NCBI GenBank assembly: GCA_035650275.1
Contig: DASRHY010000228.1
Location: 13,666 to 77,665 of the forward strand
Direction of reading: 5' to 3'
Length of the DNA: 64,000 nucleotides
Origin: DASRHY01 sp035650275
Lineage (GTDB): Bacteria; Actinomycetota; Actinomycetes; Propionibacteriales; Kribbellaceae
The first letter of the stretch is position 1, and each line of letters begins with the position of its first letter. Shown piece by piece: positions 1 to 8,215 of this stretch. Position numbers and translations under genes: made by a program. The notes below the pieces were generated by a model. The model was not told the DNA's origin. It did not search any database and saw nothing but the letters and a program-made list of their open reading frames with translations.

Positions 1-1213
1 CGAGCGCGTCGACGTGGTACTTGCCGAGTGCGCTCGTGACCAGCTGGAGCTCGAGCCCGAGACACCCGGCCAGGTTGACCAGGCCGTTGTCCGGGTCGGT
101 GTCCACCGCGATGAGTGCGGCGCGGCCGAGCCCGGCGGCGTTCGCGCCGAGCGCGAGACACTTGGCGACACGTGCGCCTTCCCAGATCCGGCCGGACACC
201 AACAGGCAGGACGGGCTCGACGGGGTCCGGTCATGCCCGATCCGCCGCAGGCACTCACCGAGCGGCAGCCCGACCTGGCCCAGGAACGCGCGGGGCGCCC
301 ACCCGGTACCGGCCTCCGCGCCGTCGACGGTCACCGCGTCGGCACCGGCGTCCCAGGCCACCCGGGCGGCCGCGGACACGTCCCGCGCGGGCGGTAGCTT
401 CACCCAGACCCGGGCGCGCGGATAGTTGTTCCGCATCAGCCGGATCTGCTGCCGCAGGATCTCCTCGGTGAACGTGCCCGGACTGCTGCTGCGCAGCACG
501 CGGTCACCGCCGAGCTGCATGTCGATCACGTAGGCGTCCGCCAGCCGCTCCGCAGCGTCGCGGCCGACCAGCGTCATCCCGCCCAGTCCCGGTTTGGCGC
601 CCTGTCCGACCTTGAGCTCGAACGCGATCCGGCCCGACTCCAGCAGCGGCTGGACGTTGGGGTCGCTGTAGACCAGGTTCCACACCTCGGCGTCGGCGTC
701 CTCGGTGCTCTGCTGTACGACGACGCCGCCGTAGGAGTCCACGACCTCCTTCTGGTACGCGCTGATCCGGCCGAGCAGTGACCGTTCCGCGGCGTCCTCC
801 AGCCGGCCGTAGCTGTTCACCGGCATCACGTTCTCGCCGACGACCATCGGGATGCCGAGCCGGCCCGCCTGCCGGCTGGCCGCGATACCGAGCGCGACGC
901 TTGCCGCCTCGGTCGAACCGAACGCGGACACGTACAGCGGTAGCGGGGACCGGAACCCGCCGACCGTCGTCTCCAGATCGACGTCGCGGTACACCGGCTC
1001 CCTGGCCAGCTCGACCAGCCTGGCCAGCCGCTGCGGCACGAACACCGGGGGGACCAGCCTGAGCCGGTCGATCGGATCGGCCGCATCCACGCGGTCCGCT
1101 GCGGCGGCGCCGAACAGGGCGCGCCCGTACTCCTCCGGTGGCGGGAACGCATCGGCGGCCCCGGTCCTGGCCCGGTTCCGGATCGCCGCCTCGGGGAAGT
1201 CCTCGGCGCGCAC
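1..1213 (-). CDS. FMN-binding glutamate-synthase-domain protein (3' end beyond window)
   Basis: About 404 residues are visible. They match the FMN/synthase domain of glutamate synthase large subunits (Glu_synthase fold) without an N-terminal amidotransferase domain. Supporting segments are GQGAKPGLGG, the family signature variant VDGAEAGTGWAP (near residue 292) and GRIWEGARVAKCLALGA near the end. The start is GTG at 1213, chosen because AAGGAGGG lies just upstream. Stand-alone FMN subunits of this type transfer ammonia to 2-oxo acids or act in N-substituted glutamate synthesis with partner subunits. Any partners would lie left of this window. It is last in the minus-strand operon after the permease (68-nt gap), so it may make an amino-acid building block. 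The substrate cannot be read from sequence. Confidence 0.8.
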   Translation of the reverse strand, partial: MRAEDFPEAAIRNRARTGAADAFPPPEEYGRALFGAAAADRVDAADPIDRLRLVPPVFVPQRLARLVELAREPVYRDVDLETTVGGFRSPLPLYVSAFGSTEAASVALGIAASRQAGRLGIPMVVGENVMPVNSYGRLEDAAERSLLGRISAYQKEVVDSYGGVVVQQSTEDADAEVWNLVYSDPNVQPLLESGRIAFELKVGQGAKPGLGGMTLVGRDAAERLADAYVIDMQLGGDRVLRSSSPGTFTEEILRQQIRLMRNNYPRARVWVKLPPARDVSAAARVAWDAGADAVTVDGAEAGTGWAPRAFLGQVGLPLGECLRRIGHDRTPSSPSCLLVSGRIWEGARVAKCLALGANAAGLGRAALIAVDTDPDNGLVNLAGCLGLELQLVTSALGKYHVDAL

Positions 1214-1281
1214 GATGCCCTCCTTCGGTCGGCCTCTGCCTCGACAGAGTCCGCGACCGTCCGCCGAAAATACGTCGGGGC

Positions 1282-2556
1282 TCAGCCGCGGGGGCGACGG
1301 GCCAGCCGTAGGTAGAGCAGGGCTGCGACGGCGACCACCAGCGGCCACACCAGGTAGGGCCCGGTCATCAGCAGCAGGACGATGACCGCCACCTGCGCGA
1401 CCAGCGCGGCGGCCCGGGCCTTGCTGTGCCGGGGGAGCAGCCGGACGGCCGCGGCGACACCCACGGCGTACACCGTGACGAACAGTCCGGTGGTGAGCAG
1501 GACCAGCGGCTGCGGGCCGATGCCGGCGGCGGTGACCACCAGGGCCGTCGTCATCCCCAGCACACTGAGTACGGCGAGGCTGCGGCGTGGGACCTCACCG
1601 GCGGAGCTGCCGTAGGTCAGCCAGGCGGGCAGCGCGCCGTCGCGAGCCAGCGCGGCACCGAGCTTGGCGGCGCCGGCGTAGTAGGCGTTCATGGCGCCGA
1701 GGGTGAGCAGCAGCGCGGCAGCCGCGGCGAGTACCCGGGCGCTGCCGCCGAGACCGATCGCGAGCAGGTCGCCGAGCGGTGCGTCGGTCTCGCCCGCGCC
1801 GGGACCGAGCACGGTGATGGTGGCGAACGCGACGCTGAGGTAGAGCAGGCCGACCACGATCACGGCGGCGGCGGTGGCGCGAGGTACGTCGCGCGCCGGC
1901 CGGCGGAACTCGGCGGTCAGGTAGGTGACCGTCTCCCAGCCGACGAAGCTCCAGACCAGCAGCGCGGCGGCCGGGCCGATCGCGAGCCAGCCGTGCGGCG
2001 CGAACGGCCGCAGGTTGCCCAGGTCCGCGTGCGGCAGCGAGAGCAGGACCGCGGCGAGCAGGAAGACCGTCAGCAGACCGGCGAGAGCCAGCTGCACCCG
2101 GCCGGTGACCCGGACACCGAACGCGTTGGTGGCCGGGACGACGACCATCAGCGCCAGCATCGTCGCGAACACGGTGCCGTCCCCGCCGCCCAGCGCGGCC
2201 TCCACGTAGCCACCGGCCCACATCGCCGCGGCCGGGCCGCCGGCCGGGATGGACAGGAAGAAGCACCAGCCCACGACCGCGGCCGCGCGGCCGCCGAACG
2301 CCAGTCGCGCGTACGTCGCGACGCCGCCGGAGTCCGGGTAGCGGGCGCCGAGTGCGGCGAACGTCGCGGCCAGCGGAGCGGACAGCACCGCGAGTCCCAG
2401 CCAGGCCACCAGCGACGCCGGTCCGGCGAGGTCGGCCGCGAGCGCCGGCAGCGCGATCACGCCGGTGGCGAGCACGGCACCGACGTACAGCGCGGTGCCC
2501 TGGCCGACGCTGAGCCGGCCGGACGGTGCCGTGGTGGAGTCCGCCATGCGGGTCAT
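1282..2556 (-). CDS. APC-family amino acid permease
   Basis: A 424-residue integral membrane protein with about twelve hydrophobic segments (first at about residues 20-42), typical length for the amino acid-polyamine-organocation superfamily. The N-terminal helix carries the usual glycine-rich break (VGAVLATGVIALPAL), which in this family forms the substrate site. It ends with a basic tail. The first in-frame start is at 2556, and an internal ATG at 2547 (MADSTT) is an equally plausible start. It lies 37 nt after the AsnRS-like gene in the same direction, so it is probably co-transcribed with the cluster. It could take up a precursor amino acid or export the product. Direction and substrate cannot be deduced. 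Confidence 0.85.
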   Translation of the reverse strand: MTRMADSTTAPSGRLSVGQGTALYVGAVLATGVIALPALAADLAGPASLVAWLGLAVLSAPLAATFAALGARYPDSGGVATYARLAFGGRAAAVVGWCFFLSIPAGGPAAAMWAGGYVEAALGGGDGTVFATMLALMVVVPATNAFGVRVTGRVQLALAGLLTVFLLAAVLLSLPHADLGNLRPFAPHGWLAIGPAAALLVWSFVGWETVTYLTAEFRRPARDVPRATAAAVIVVGLLYLSVAFATITVLGPGAGETDAPLGDLLAIGLGGSARVLAAAAALLLTLGAMNAYYAGAAKLGAALARDGALPAWLTYGSSAGEVPRRSLAVLSVLGMTTALVVTAAGIGPQPLVLLTTGLFVTVYAVGVAAAVRLLPRHSKARAAALVAQVAVIVLLLMTGPYLVWPLVVAVAALLYLRLARRPRG

Positions 2557-2593
2557 CCTCGCGGACGCGTTCGGTGACAGCGAGCGGACGGGA

Positions 2594-3601
2594 TCAGGGC
2601 GACGCGATACCGGGCACCTTGGGGAAGGCGCTGGCCTGCCAGACCGAGTCCAGCCCGGCGACGTACCGGGTGAACCGCTCCAGGCCGAGGCCGAACCCGG
2701 CGCTGGGCGGCACGCCGTCCTTCAGCATCTGCAGGTACCAGGCGTACTTGGCCGGGTTCTCGGCGGTCTCCCGCATCCGGGCGACGATGGTGGCGTAGTC
2801 CTGCTCGCGTTCACTGCCGCTGCACAGCTCGCCGTACCCCTCGGCGGCGATCAGGTCGAAGTTGCGCAGCATGCCCGGCTGCTCCTTGCTCTCCCGGTCG
2901 TAGAAGCCGCGCGAGCCCTTCGGGTAGTCGGTGACGAAGAACGGCTTGCCGGCCTTCCGCGACAGCATCGCCTCGCCGGCCCAGTCGATCTCGGCGTCCG
3001 GGCTCTGGTCGTGTCCCATGCCGTGCAGGTCGGCGACCGCGTCGGCGTGCGTGCGGTACTCGAACGGCTCGGTCAGCAGCTCGGTGAACCCGCCGGTGTC
3101 CCGGCCGAGCGTCTCCAGCTCACCGGGCAGCTGCTCGATCACCTGCCGCACCACGTACCGGACCAGGTCCTCGGCGAGCCGGGTGGCATCGTCGCGGGAC
3201 GCGTCCGCCATCTCGACGTCGATCTGATGGAACTCGGCCAGATGCCGGCTGGTGGACGCGGTCTCCAGCGGTTCCAGCCGGATGTTCGGTGCGATGAAGA
3301 AGATCTTGTCGTACGACGTGAGCGCGGCCTGCTTGTACAGGATCGCGCTGGTCATCAGCTTGTACCGGTGGCCGTAGTAGTCCACGTCGACCTGTTTGGC
3401 GCCGCGGGCGCCCGGGTCGGTCACCGGGCCGATGATCGGCGGCAGCAGCTCGGTGAAGCCGCGGTCGGTGAGCAGTTCGCGGGCCGCGGTCAGCACCCGG
3501 CTCTGGATCGCCAGCACCGACCGGGTGACCGGTGACCTGAGGTGTTCGCGCGGGCCGGCGGGCAGCCGAGGTCCCGCCGCCGGGATGCTGGTCTCGATCA
3601 T
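2594..3601 (-). CDS. AsnRS-derived amidoligase (archaeal-type asparagine synthetase A-like)
   Basis: A 335-residue class II aminoacyl-tRNA-synthetase catalytic core of the Asp/Asn type with no room for the N-terminal anticodon-binding OB domain. Motif 2 is intact (IRLEPLETAST then EFHQIDVE, residues 107-130) and motif 3 is GFGLGLERF (about 302-310). In the known asparagine synthetase AS-AR family this truncated architecture amidates aspartate with ammonia through an aspartyl adenylate. The gene overlaps the preceding glutamate mutase E subunit by 4 nt (ATGA at 3598-3601), with GAGGGAGC as ribosome site. Inferred role: activation or amidation of 3-methylaspartate, giving 3-methylasparagine or a coupled amide. 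An alternative is general asparagine supply, but the coupling to the mutase argues against it. Confidence 0.75.
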   Translation of the reverse strand: MIETSIPAAGPRLPAGPREHLRSPVTRSVLAIQSRVLTAARELLTDRGFTELLPPIIGPVTDPGARGAKQVDVDYYGHRYKLMTSAILYKQAALTSYDKIFFIAPNIRLEPLETASTSRHLAEFHQIDVEMADASRDDATRLAEDLVRYVVRQVIEQLPGELETLGRDTGGFTELLTEPFEYRTHADAVADLHGMGHDQSPDAEIDWAGEAMLSRKAGKPFFVTDYPKGSRGFYDRESKEQPGMLRNFDLIAAEGYGELCSGSEREQDYATIVARMRETAENPAKYAWYLQMLKDGVPPSAGFGLGLERFTRYVAGLDSVWQASAFPKVPGIASP

Positions 3602-4935
3602 GGTGTGCTCCCTCTGGTTGGGATCCCTGCTTCTCGGCCGTTGACCGCTGCTGCCGGTAGACCTGCTCGGTACTCCTGCTCGAGGCTGGCGCTGTCGTAG
3701 CTGCGCTCGACGTACGACAGCGAGGCGAGCAGGCCGGCCGCGGTCATCTCGGCCGAGCCGTTCGGCCCGACGACGTTGCGGATCGGCATCGACCCGATCC
3801 GGGCCCACTGCAACCGCCCACTGCCGTCCAGCACACTGCGGGTTCGTCCCGCGTTGTCCGGGTGCAGGCAGTACGGCAGGTCGAGGTAGCCGAGTCGGAA
3901 GGCCTCGGCCAGGGCTCGGCCGAGATCCGGCCCGAGCTCGACGACCGTCTCGATCAGCGTGCTGGCCTCGGCGTGGATTCCGGTGTCGACCAGGCTGCCC
4001 GTGATGGTCGTACAGTGGTCGGCTGCCAGCGCAGCGGTCTGCAGTGCGGCGACGTTCTCGGCGAAGGTGGGGATTCGGTAGCCCTCGGCAACGGTCTTCA
4101 CGATCAGCCGGGCCGCGCCGGTCCGCACCGCCAGTCGCGCCGCCTCCTCGAGCAGCAGGGCCGCGCCGTCCGCGGTGCGCGGGTAGACGCCCATGTAGGT
4201 GTAGATGACGATGTGCCAGTCCACGTCGGGCAGCCACTCGGTGGCCAGCCGGCGCAGTGCGAGCACCGCCTCGGTGTCCTGCACTGCGTTCGTCTGCTGG
4301 GCATAGCTCAGCGACACGCTGCGGATGCCGTGCTGGCGGAAGAACATGCACTCCAGCACACTCAGTGCGACCAGCAACCCGGGCGGGCAGAGCTGGCCCA
4401 TCATGCATCCACCGAAGCACTCGATGTGCGGCTGGACCCCGGTCGCCTCGACGCCGGCGAGCAGGTCGCAGCCGCGGGCCCAGTTCGGGATGGACTCGGC
4501 CAGCGGCGTCCGGCTGTACGGCAGGCAGTACGAGACCGGGCCGCCCTCGGTGGCATGCAGTCCGGCCGCCATCAGCGCTTCGATGATCGGCTGCGGGCAC
4601 GGCGAGCCGTGCCGGATCTGGACCGGGAAGTCGGGGCCGGCGACACCGTCCAGCACCGCCCGGGTGACAGCCGGGTCGTGCGCGACGATCGGGTAGCCGT
4701 TCAGCTCGGCCCCGGTGGCCAACGCCGTCCGCGCGTTCGCGTTGTCGCCCATCCGCGTGTAGCTGTCCAGCGTGATCGTGCCCACCGTCGTAGCGGTTGC
4801 GTGCTTGGTGGCCAGCAGCCCGGTGCGCATCGCGGCGGGATCGCTGACGCCCATCCGCGGCTGGACCACCAGCCGGCCCGACCGCTGGGCGCGCGCGACG
4901 AAGTCGCCGAACGAACCGGCGCCGGCCAGGCTCAC
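3598..4935 (-). CDS. Methylaspartate (glutamate) mutase, epsilon subunit
   Basis: A 445-residue TIM-barrel subunit of B12-dependent glutamate mutase, which interconverts L-glutamate and (2S,3S)-3-methylaspartate. Conserved elements include RHGSP (residues 108-112, the substrate-carboxylate arginine) and EGGPVSYCLPY (130-140), which keeps the glutamate and two tyrosines of the active site. It is somewhat shorter than the clostridial subunit (about 480). The GTG start at 4935 overlaps the stop of the sigma subunit (GTGA), and its own stop overlaps the AsnRS-like start (ATGA), so the three are translationally coupled. In actinomycetes such pairs supply methylaspartate to antibiotics such as friulimicin and vicenistatin, which supports a biosynthetic rather than catabolic role here. 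Confidence 0.9.
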   Translation of the reverse strand: MSLAGAGSFGDFVARAQRSGRLVVQPRMGVSDPAAMRTGLLATKHATATTVGTITLDSYTRMGDNANARTALATGAELNGYPIVAHDPAVTRAVLDGVAGPDFPVQIRHGSPCPQPIIEALMAAGLHATEGGPVSYCLPYSRTPLAESIPNWARGCDLLAGVEATGVQPHIECFGGCMMGQLCPPGLLVALSVLECMFFRQHGIRSVSLSYAQQTNAVQDTEAVLALRRLATEWLPDVDWHIVIYTYMGVYPRTADGAALLLEEAARLAVRTGAARLIVKTVAEGYRIPTFAENVAALQTAALAADHCTTITGSLVDTGIHAEASTLIETVVELGPDLGRALAEAFRLGYLDLPYCLHPDNAGRTRSVLDGSGRLQWARIGSMPIRNVVGPNGSAEMTAAGLLASLSYVERSYDSASLEQEYRAGLPAAAVNGREAGIPTRGSTP

Positions 4936-5420
4936 GAAGCCACGCCCACCGTCAGCTCGGCGACGAACGAGCGGAAGGCGGTCAGCCCGCCCTCCTCGAA
5001 GACCGCGTCGAAGCCCGCCGCCACCAGCGCTGCACGGCTGCCGTCGCAGCGCGGGCCCGCGATACCCAGCTTGCCGCCGATCACGAATGGGATGCCGGCC
5101 AGCTCGGGCCGGGCCCGGACGGCACCGATCAGCCGCATGCCGTCGTGGAACCCGTGGCCGTTGACACTGCTCACCACCACCAGGTCCGGTCGCAACCGCA
5201 GGCACTCGGAGACCAGCAGCTCGTCCGGTACGCAAGCGCCGAGGTTGTGCACCCGATGACCGAGCTCCTCCAACACCAGCTGGAGAACGACCAGGTTCCA
5301 GGTGTGCGAGTCGGACGAGACGCTGGTCACCACGACGGTCAGGTCGCCGGCGCTCACGGCTCGCTCCGCGGCGACGGCGGCGGCGTGATCCATGACAAGG
5401 AGAGGCCGGATCTCGCTCAC
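4932..5420 (-). CDS. Methylaspartate (glutamate) mutase, sigma (B12-binding) subunit
   Basis: A 162-residue Rossmann-like cobalamin-binding subunit. The base-off/His-on B12 motif DxHxxG appears as DSHTWN (residues 37-42). The lower-ligand His39 and Asp37 are kept, but the usual glycine is asparagine. Downstream landmarks VVVSSVNGHG and FVIGGKLGI correspond to the cofactor-tail pocket of the family. The GTG start at 5420 overlaps the stop of the preceding small gene (GTGA at 5417-5420), and the 3' end overlaps the epsilon subunit in the same way. Together with the epsilon gene it should form the adenosylcobalamin-dependent mutase making 3-methylaspartate. The Gly-to-Asn change may be normal for this actinobacterial subfamily. 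Confidence 0.88.
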   Translation of the reverse strand: MSEIRPLLVMDHAAAVAAERAVSAGDLTVVVTSVSSDSHTWNLVVLQLVLEELGHRVHNLGACVPDELLVSECLRLRPDLVVVSSVNGHGFHDGMRLIGAVRARPELAGIPFVIGGKLGIAGPRCDGSRAALVAAGFDAVFEEGGLTAFRSFVAELTVGVAS

Positions 5421-5767
5421 CCTGATACACGCCGATCGGGCTGTGTGACCTCGACGAGCTCGGAGACGCCGTTGGCGGCCTGCGGCCCGTACCGCTCCCA
5501 GCGCTCGTGCAGCAGGATCCGGCCGTCCGGCAACAGCTCGGGCGTGCTCTCGCAGTGCCCGGCGAGCACCGTGCCGTCGCCCAGCACCATGGTGTAGGTG
5601 AACTCGATCGTGTCGTCCGGACGGCAGATGCCGGTCAGCGAACCGCGCCGGACGTCGCCACCGCTGAAGTCCGCCCACAGCAGGTCGCCGCGCTGCCGGT
5701 ACGACGCGACCGGCGCGTCACCGTCGTGCCCTGCCGCGCGGAACGACCTGCCGTCGTAGTCGATCAA
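5417..5767 (-). CDS. Small conserved protein of the family often labelled N-acetylglutamate synthase
   Basis: A 116-residue, mostly beta-strand protein beginning IDYDGRSF, with repeated motifs YRQRGDLLWADFSGG, STPELLPDGRILLHERW. It resembles a widespread family of about 110 residues that databases label N-acetylglutamate synthase; I know of no firm biochemical basis for that name. The start is taken as TTG at 5767 because the family normally begins at this IDYDGR segment and because TTGA overlaps the upstream stop (5764-5766), repeating the 4-nt overlap pattern of this operon. No catalytic residues can be named. Its position between the amidinohydrolase and the glutamate mutase suggests an accessory or binding role in the pathway. 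Confidence 0.6.
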   Translation of the reverse strand: MIDYDGRSFRAAGHDGDAPVASYRQRGDLLWADFSGGDVRRGSLTGICRPDDTIEFTYTMVLGDGTVLAGHCESTPELLPDGRILLHERWERYGPQAANGVSELVEVTQPDRRVSG

Positions 5768-6696
5768 TGGTCCGGCCGATGGTCCGGCCGCTGGCCCGGC
5801 AAGGTTCCGTGCAGCTCGAGCGTGCAGCACTTCACTCCGCCGCCGGCCCGCAGCAGCTCCGACACGTCGATCGAGATCGGCTCGAAGCCGGCGTCCCGCA
5901 GCTCGGCGGTCAGCGCGGTCGCCCCGGCCGGCATCAGTACGTGGCGCCCGTCGGACAGCGCGTTCAGGCCGAACGCGTCGGCGTCGGAGTCGGTGGCCAC
6001 GATCGCGGCCGGGAACAGCTCGCGCAGGATCGCCCGGCTGCCCGGCGTGAACGCGGGCGGGTAGTACATCACCGTCTCGTCGTCCAGCACCGCGAGCGCG
6101 GTGTCCAGGTGGTAGTACCGGTCGTCGACCAGGGTCAGGCCGATCACCGGCCGGCCGAAGAACTGCTCGCTCTCCACGTGTGCCCGGCGGTCGGTACGGA
6201 ACCCGTTGCCCGCCAGCAACCAGTGGCCCGCGGTGAGGAAATCGCCTTCGCCCTCGTTGGCGGTGCTCGCCTGCCGCACGTCGAAGCCACGGGCCGCGAA
6301 CCAGTCCAGGTATGCCGTCGACTCCGCGTCGCGCTCGGCGTGCCGGAACCGGGCGACCATCGCACGACCGCTCCAGACGGTGGCGCCGTTCGCGGCGAAC
6401 ACCATGTCCGGCAGCCCGGGCGCCGGCGGCAGCAGCTCAACGGTGTGGCCCAGCTCCACCAGCTGGTCGTGCACCCGTTGCCACTGCACCATCGCGACCG
6501 GCTGGTCGACGGGCTTCGCGGGGTTCATCCACGGGTTGATCGAGTAGGTGACGTCGAAGTACGTCGGCGGGCACATCAGGTAGCGGCGGACGGTGCTCCG
6601 CCGGGTCCCTGTGTCGTACGGCGATGTGGCCGGCGCGGTGACTGTGGTCGAGGCACCGGCCTCCGAGATGAGATCCATGCCGACAAGAGCGCGCAC
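5764..6696 (-). CDS. Amidinohydrolase/amidinotransferase-fold enzyme (DDAH/arginine-dihydrolase-like)
   Basis: A 310-residue penta-repeat (guanidino-modifying) enzyme. Seen: FDVTYSINPWMNP and ANGATV near the N-terminus, the acidic GEGDF (149-153), catalytic histidine in YYHLD (H196) and catalytic cysteine in GGGVKCCTLEL (C290). This Cys/His/acid arrangement is that of dimethylarginine dimethylaminohydrolase and ArgZ-like arginine dihydrolases, which release citrulline or ornithine from arginine derivatives. The first start is GTG at 6696; ATG at 6678 is also possible, and neither has a clear ribosome site. It is the first gene of the left operon and overlaps the next gene by 4 nt. It may process a guanidine group in the product or supply ornithine/citrulline. 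Confidence 0.78.
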   Translation of the reverse strand: MRALVGMDLISEAGASTTVTAPATSPYDTGTRRSTVRRYLMCPPTYFDVTYSINPWMNPAKPVDQPVAMVQWQRVHDQLVELGHTVELLPPAPGLPDMVFAANGATVWSGRAMVARFRHAERDAESTAYLDWFAARGFDVRQASTANEGEGDFLTAGHWLLAGNGFRTDRRAHVESEQFFGRPVIGLTLVDDRYYHLDTALAVLDDETVMYYPPAFTPGSRAILRELFPAAIVATDSDADAFGLNALSDGRHVLMPAGATALTAELRDAGFEPISIDVSELLRAGGGVKCCTLELHGTLPGQRPDHRPDH

Positions 6697-6817
6697 GGGG
6701 CCCGGTTAGATACCTGGCTCGACAACTGGCGCCTCCGGTGTATTTCCGGCAGCGGTTCCCGGCCTCTGTCCGGGCAGGAGCGCCCTGACGTCGTCCGCCC
6801 ACCGGAGGTCTCAGCAC

Positions 6818-8215
6818 ATGAACCGAGACGAGCTCACCGCCCTCTACCTGGACGAGATCAAGCGCCGCGGCATCTCGGCCGCCGAGCTGGTCAGCACCCA
6901 GCCGGAGTCGGTCGGTCTGCAGTCCTTCTACGGAGGCAGGTACCTGGCCCGTCCGCTGTTCCTCGGGTACGACGAGTGCGAGCAGCTGGCGAACGACATC
7001 CTGACCATGCACGCCGCGCTGATCAGCCTGCCCGACAAGCTGTACGCCGGCGACCTGGCCGCGTTCGCGCGTTCGGTCGGCATGGACGACGTCCAGGTCT
7101 CGGCCGTGATGCGCAGCCGCGGTATGACAGTCACCAAGCAGAGTCGCGCCGACCTGTACATGGACGAGACCGGCTTCAAGCTGCTCGAGTTCAACATGGG
7201 CAGCGCGCTCGGCGGTATCGACCAGTCCGACATGGCCCGGGCGCTGCTGGACCAGCCGGTGCTGGCCGAGTTCGCACAGACGCACCGGCTCGGCTATGTG
7301 GACACGATGCGCGAGCAGGTCAACAACATGTTCGTGGAGAGCGGGTTCGAGCGCGGATCCCGACCGGTCCTGGCGACCGTCGACTGGCCGAGCAGCTACG
7401 AGACCCTCGAGCCGTACATGCGGCACTTCGCGACCCGCCTGCACGATATGGGCATCGACGCCCACGTCGGTCACATCGGACAGCTCGAGGTCCGTGACGG
7501 CGGCGTCTGGCTCGGCGATGTGAAGGTCGACATGATCCAGCGGCTGTTCATGCTCGAGGATCTGCTCGAGTACCCGGACGCGTCGGCGCTGATGGACCCG
7601 ATCCTGGACGCCGCCGCCCGCGGCGACGTGAAGATCTTCACCCCGCTCGACTCGGAGATGTTCGCCAGCAAGGGCGCGCTCGCGATGCTGTCGGACGAGG
7701 AGAACCGCAAGCACTTCGACCAGCAGACGCTGGCAAGCCTGGACCGGCTGCTGCCGTGGACCCGGATGGTGCGTTCCGAGCCGGTGACGCTGGAGGACGG
7801 CAGCCGGGTCGAGCTGCTCGACTACGTGCTCGGCCACCGCGACGACCTGGTGCTCAAGCCGACCTCACGGCACAGCGGTGAGGGCGTGCTGCTGGGCTGG
7901 CGCGAGGACACCAGTGCCGAGCTGTGGGAGGAGCGGGTCCGCGACGCGCTCGACGGTCCCTGGGTCATCCAGCGCCGGATCCGGCCGGTGCCGGAGCTGT
8001 TCCCGATGCCGGACGGCGACCCGGTGCCGTGGGTCGTGAACTGGGGCGTCTTCACCATGGTGAACGGCTTCGGCGGCGTCTTCGCCCGGGCCGCGACGGT
8101 CGAGTCCAACCTCGAGGTGATCCGGCTGTTCGCCGGCGCGTCGGTCGGCTGCTGCCTGCACGTCCTCCCGCCGGACTCCGACGTCGAGCCGGGCACCGCC
8201 CTCCCCGTCACCTGA
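6818..8215 (+). CDS. ATP-grasp carboxylate-amine ligase (glutathionylspermidine-synthase-like)
   Basis: A 465-residue cytosolic protein with ATP-grasp features. LLEFNMGSALGG (about residues 125-136) resembles the substrate/metal region of circularly permuted or glutathionylspermidine-synthase-like ligases. VLKPTSRHSGEGVLLGW (about 345-361) is the nucleotide-binding loop, followed by WVIQRRIRP, a typical hinge strand. Such enzymes form amide bonds through acyl phosphates. A GGAGG site (6804-6808) precedes ATG 6818. It is transcribed divergently from the amidinohydrolase operon (121-nt gap) and converges on the MFS gene. Inferred role: one peptide-bond-forming step in an NRPS-free pathway. The exact ATP-grasp subfamily is uncertain. 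Confidence 0.7.
   Translation: MNRDELTALYLDEIKRRGISAAELVSTQPESVGLQSFYGGRYLARPLFLGYDECEQLANDILTMHAALISLPDKLYAGDLAAFARSVGMDDVQVSAVMRSRGMTVTKQSRADLYMDETGFKLLEFNMGSALGGIDQSDMARALLDQPVLAEFAQTHRLGYVDTMREQVNNMFVESGFERGSRPVLATVDWPSSYETLEPYMRHFATRLHDMGIDAHVGHIGQLEVRDGGVWLGDVKVDMIQRLFMLEDLLEYPDASALMDPILDAAARGDVKIFTPLDSEMFASKGALAMLSDEENRKHFDQQTLASLDRLLPWTRMVRSEPVTLEDGSRVELLDYVLGHRDDLVLKPTSRHSGEGVLLGWREDTSAELWEERVRDALDGPWVIQRRIRPVPELFPMPDGDPVPWVVNWGVFTMVNGFGGVFARAATVESNLEVIRLFAGASVGCCLHVLPPDSDVEPGTALPVT

Noticed and set aside
1426..2577. Long open frames opposite real genes, for example 1426-2577, 3862-5259 and 30476-33241
   Set aside because: They are antisense shadows produced by high third-position GC: Arg/Gln/Gly/Asp-rich with no domain pattern and no ribosome sites.
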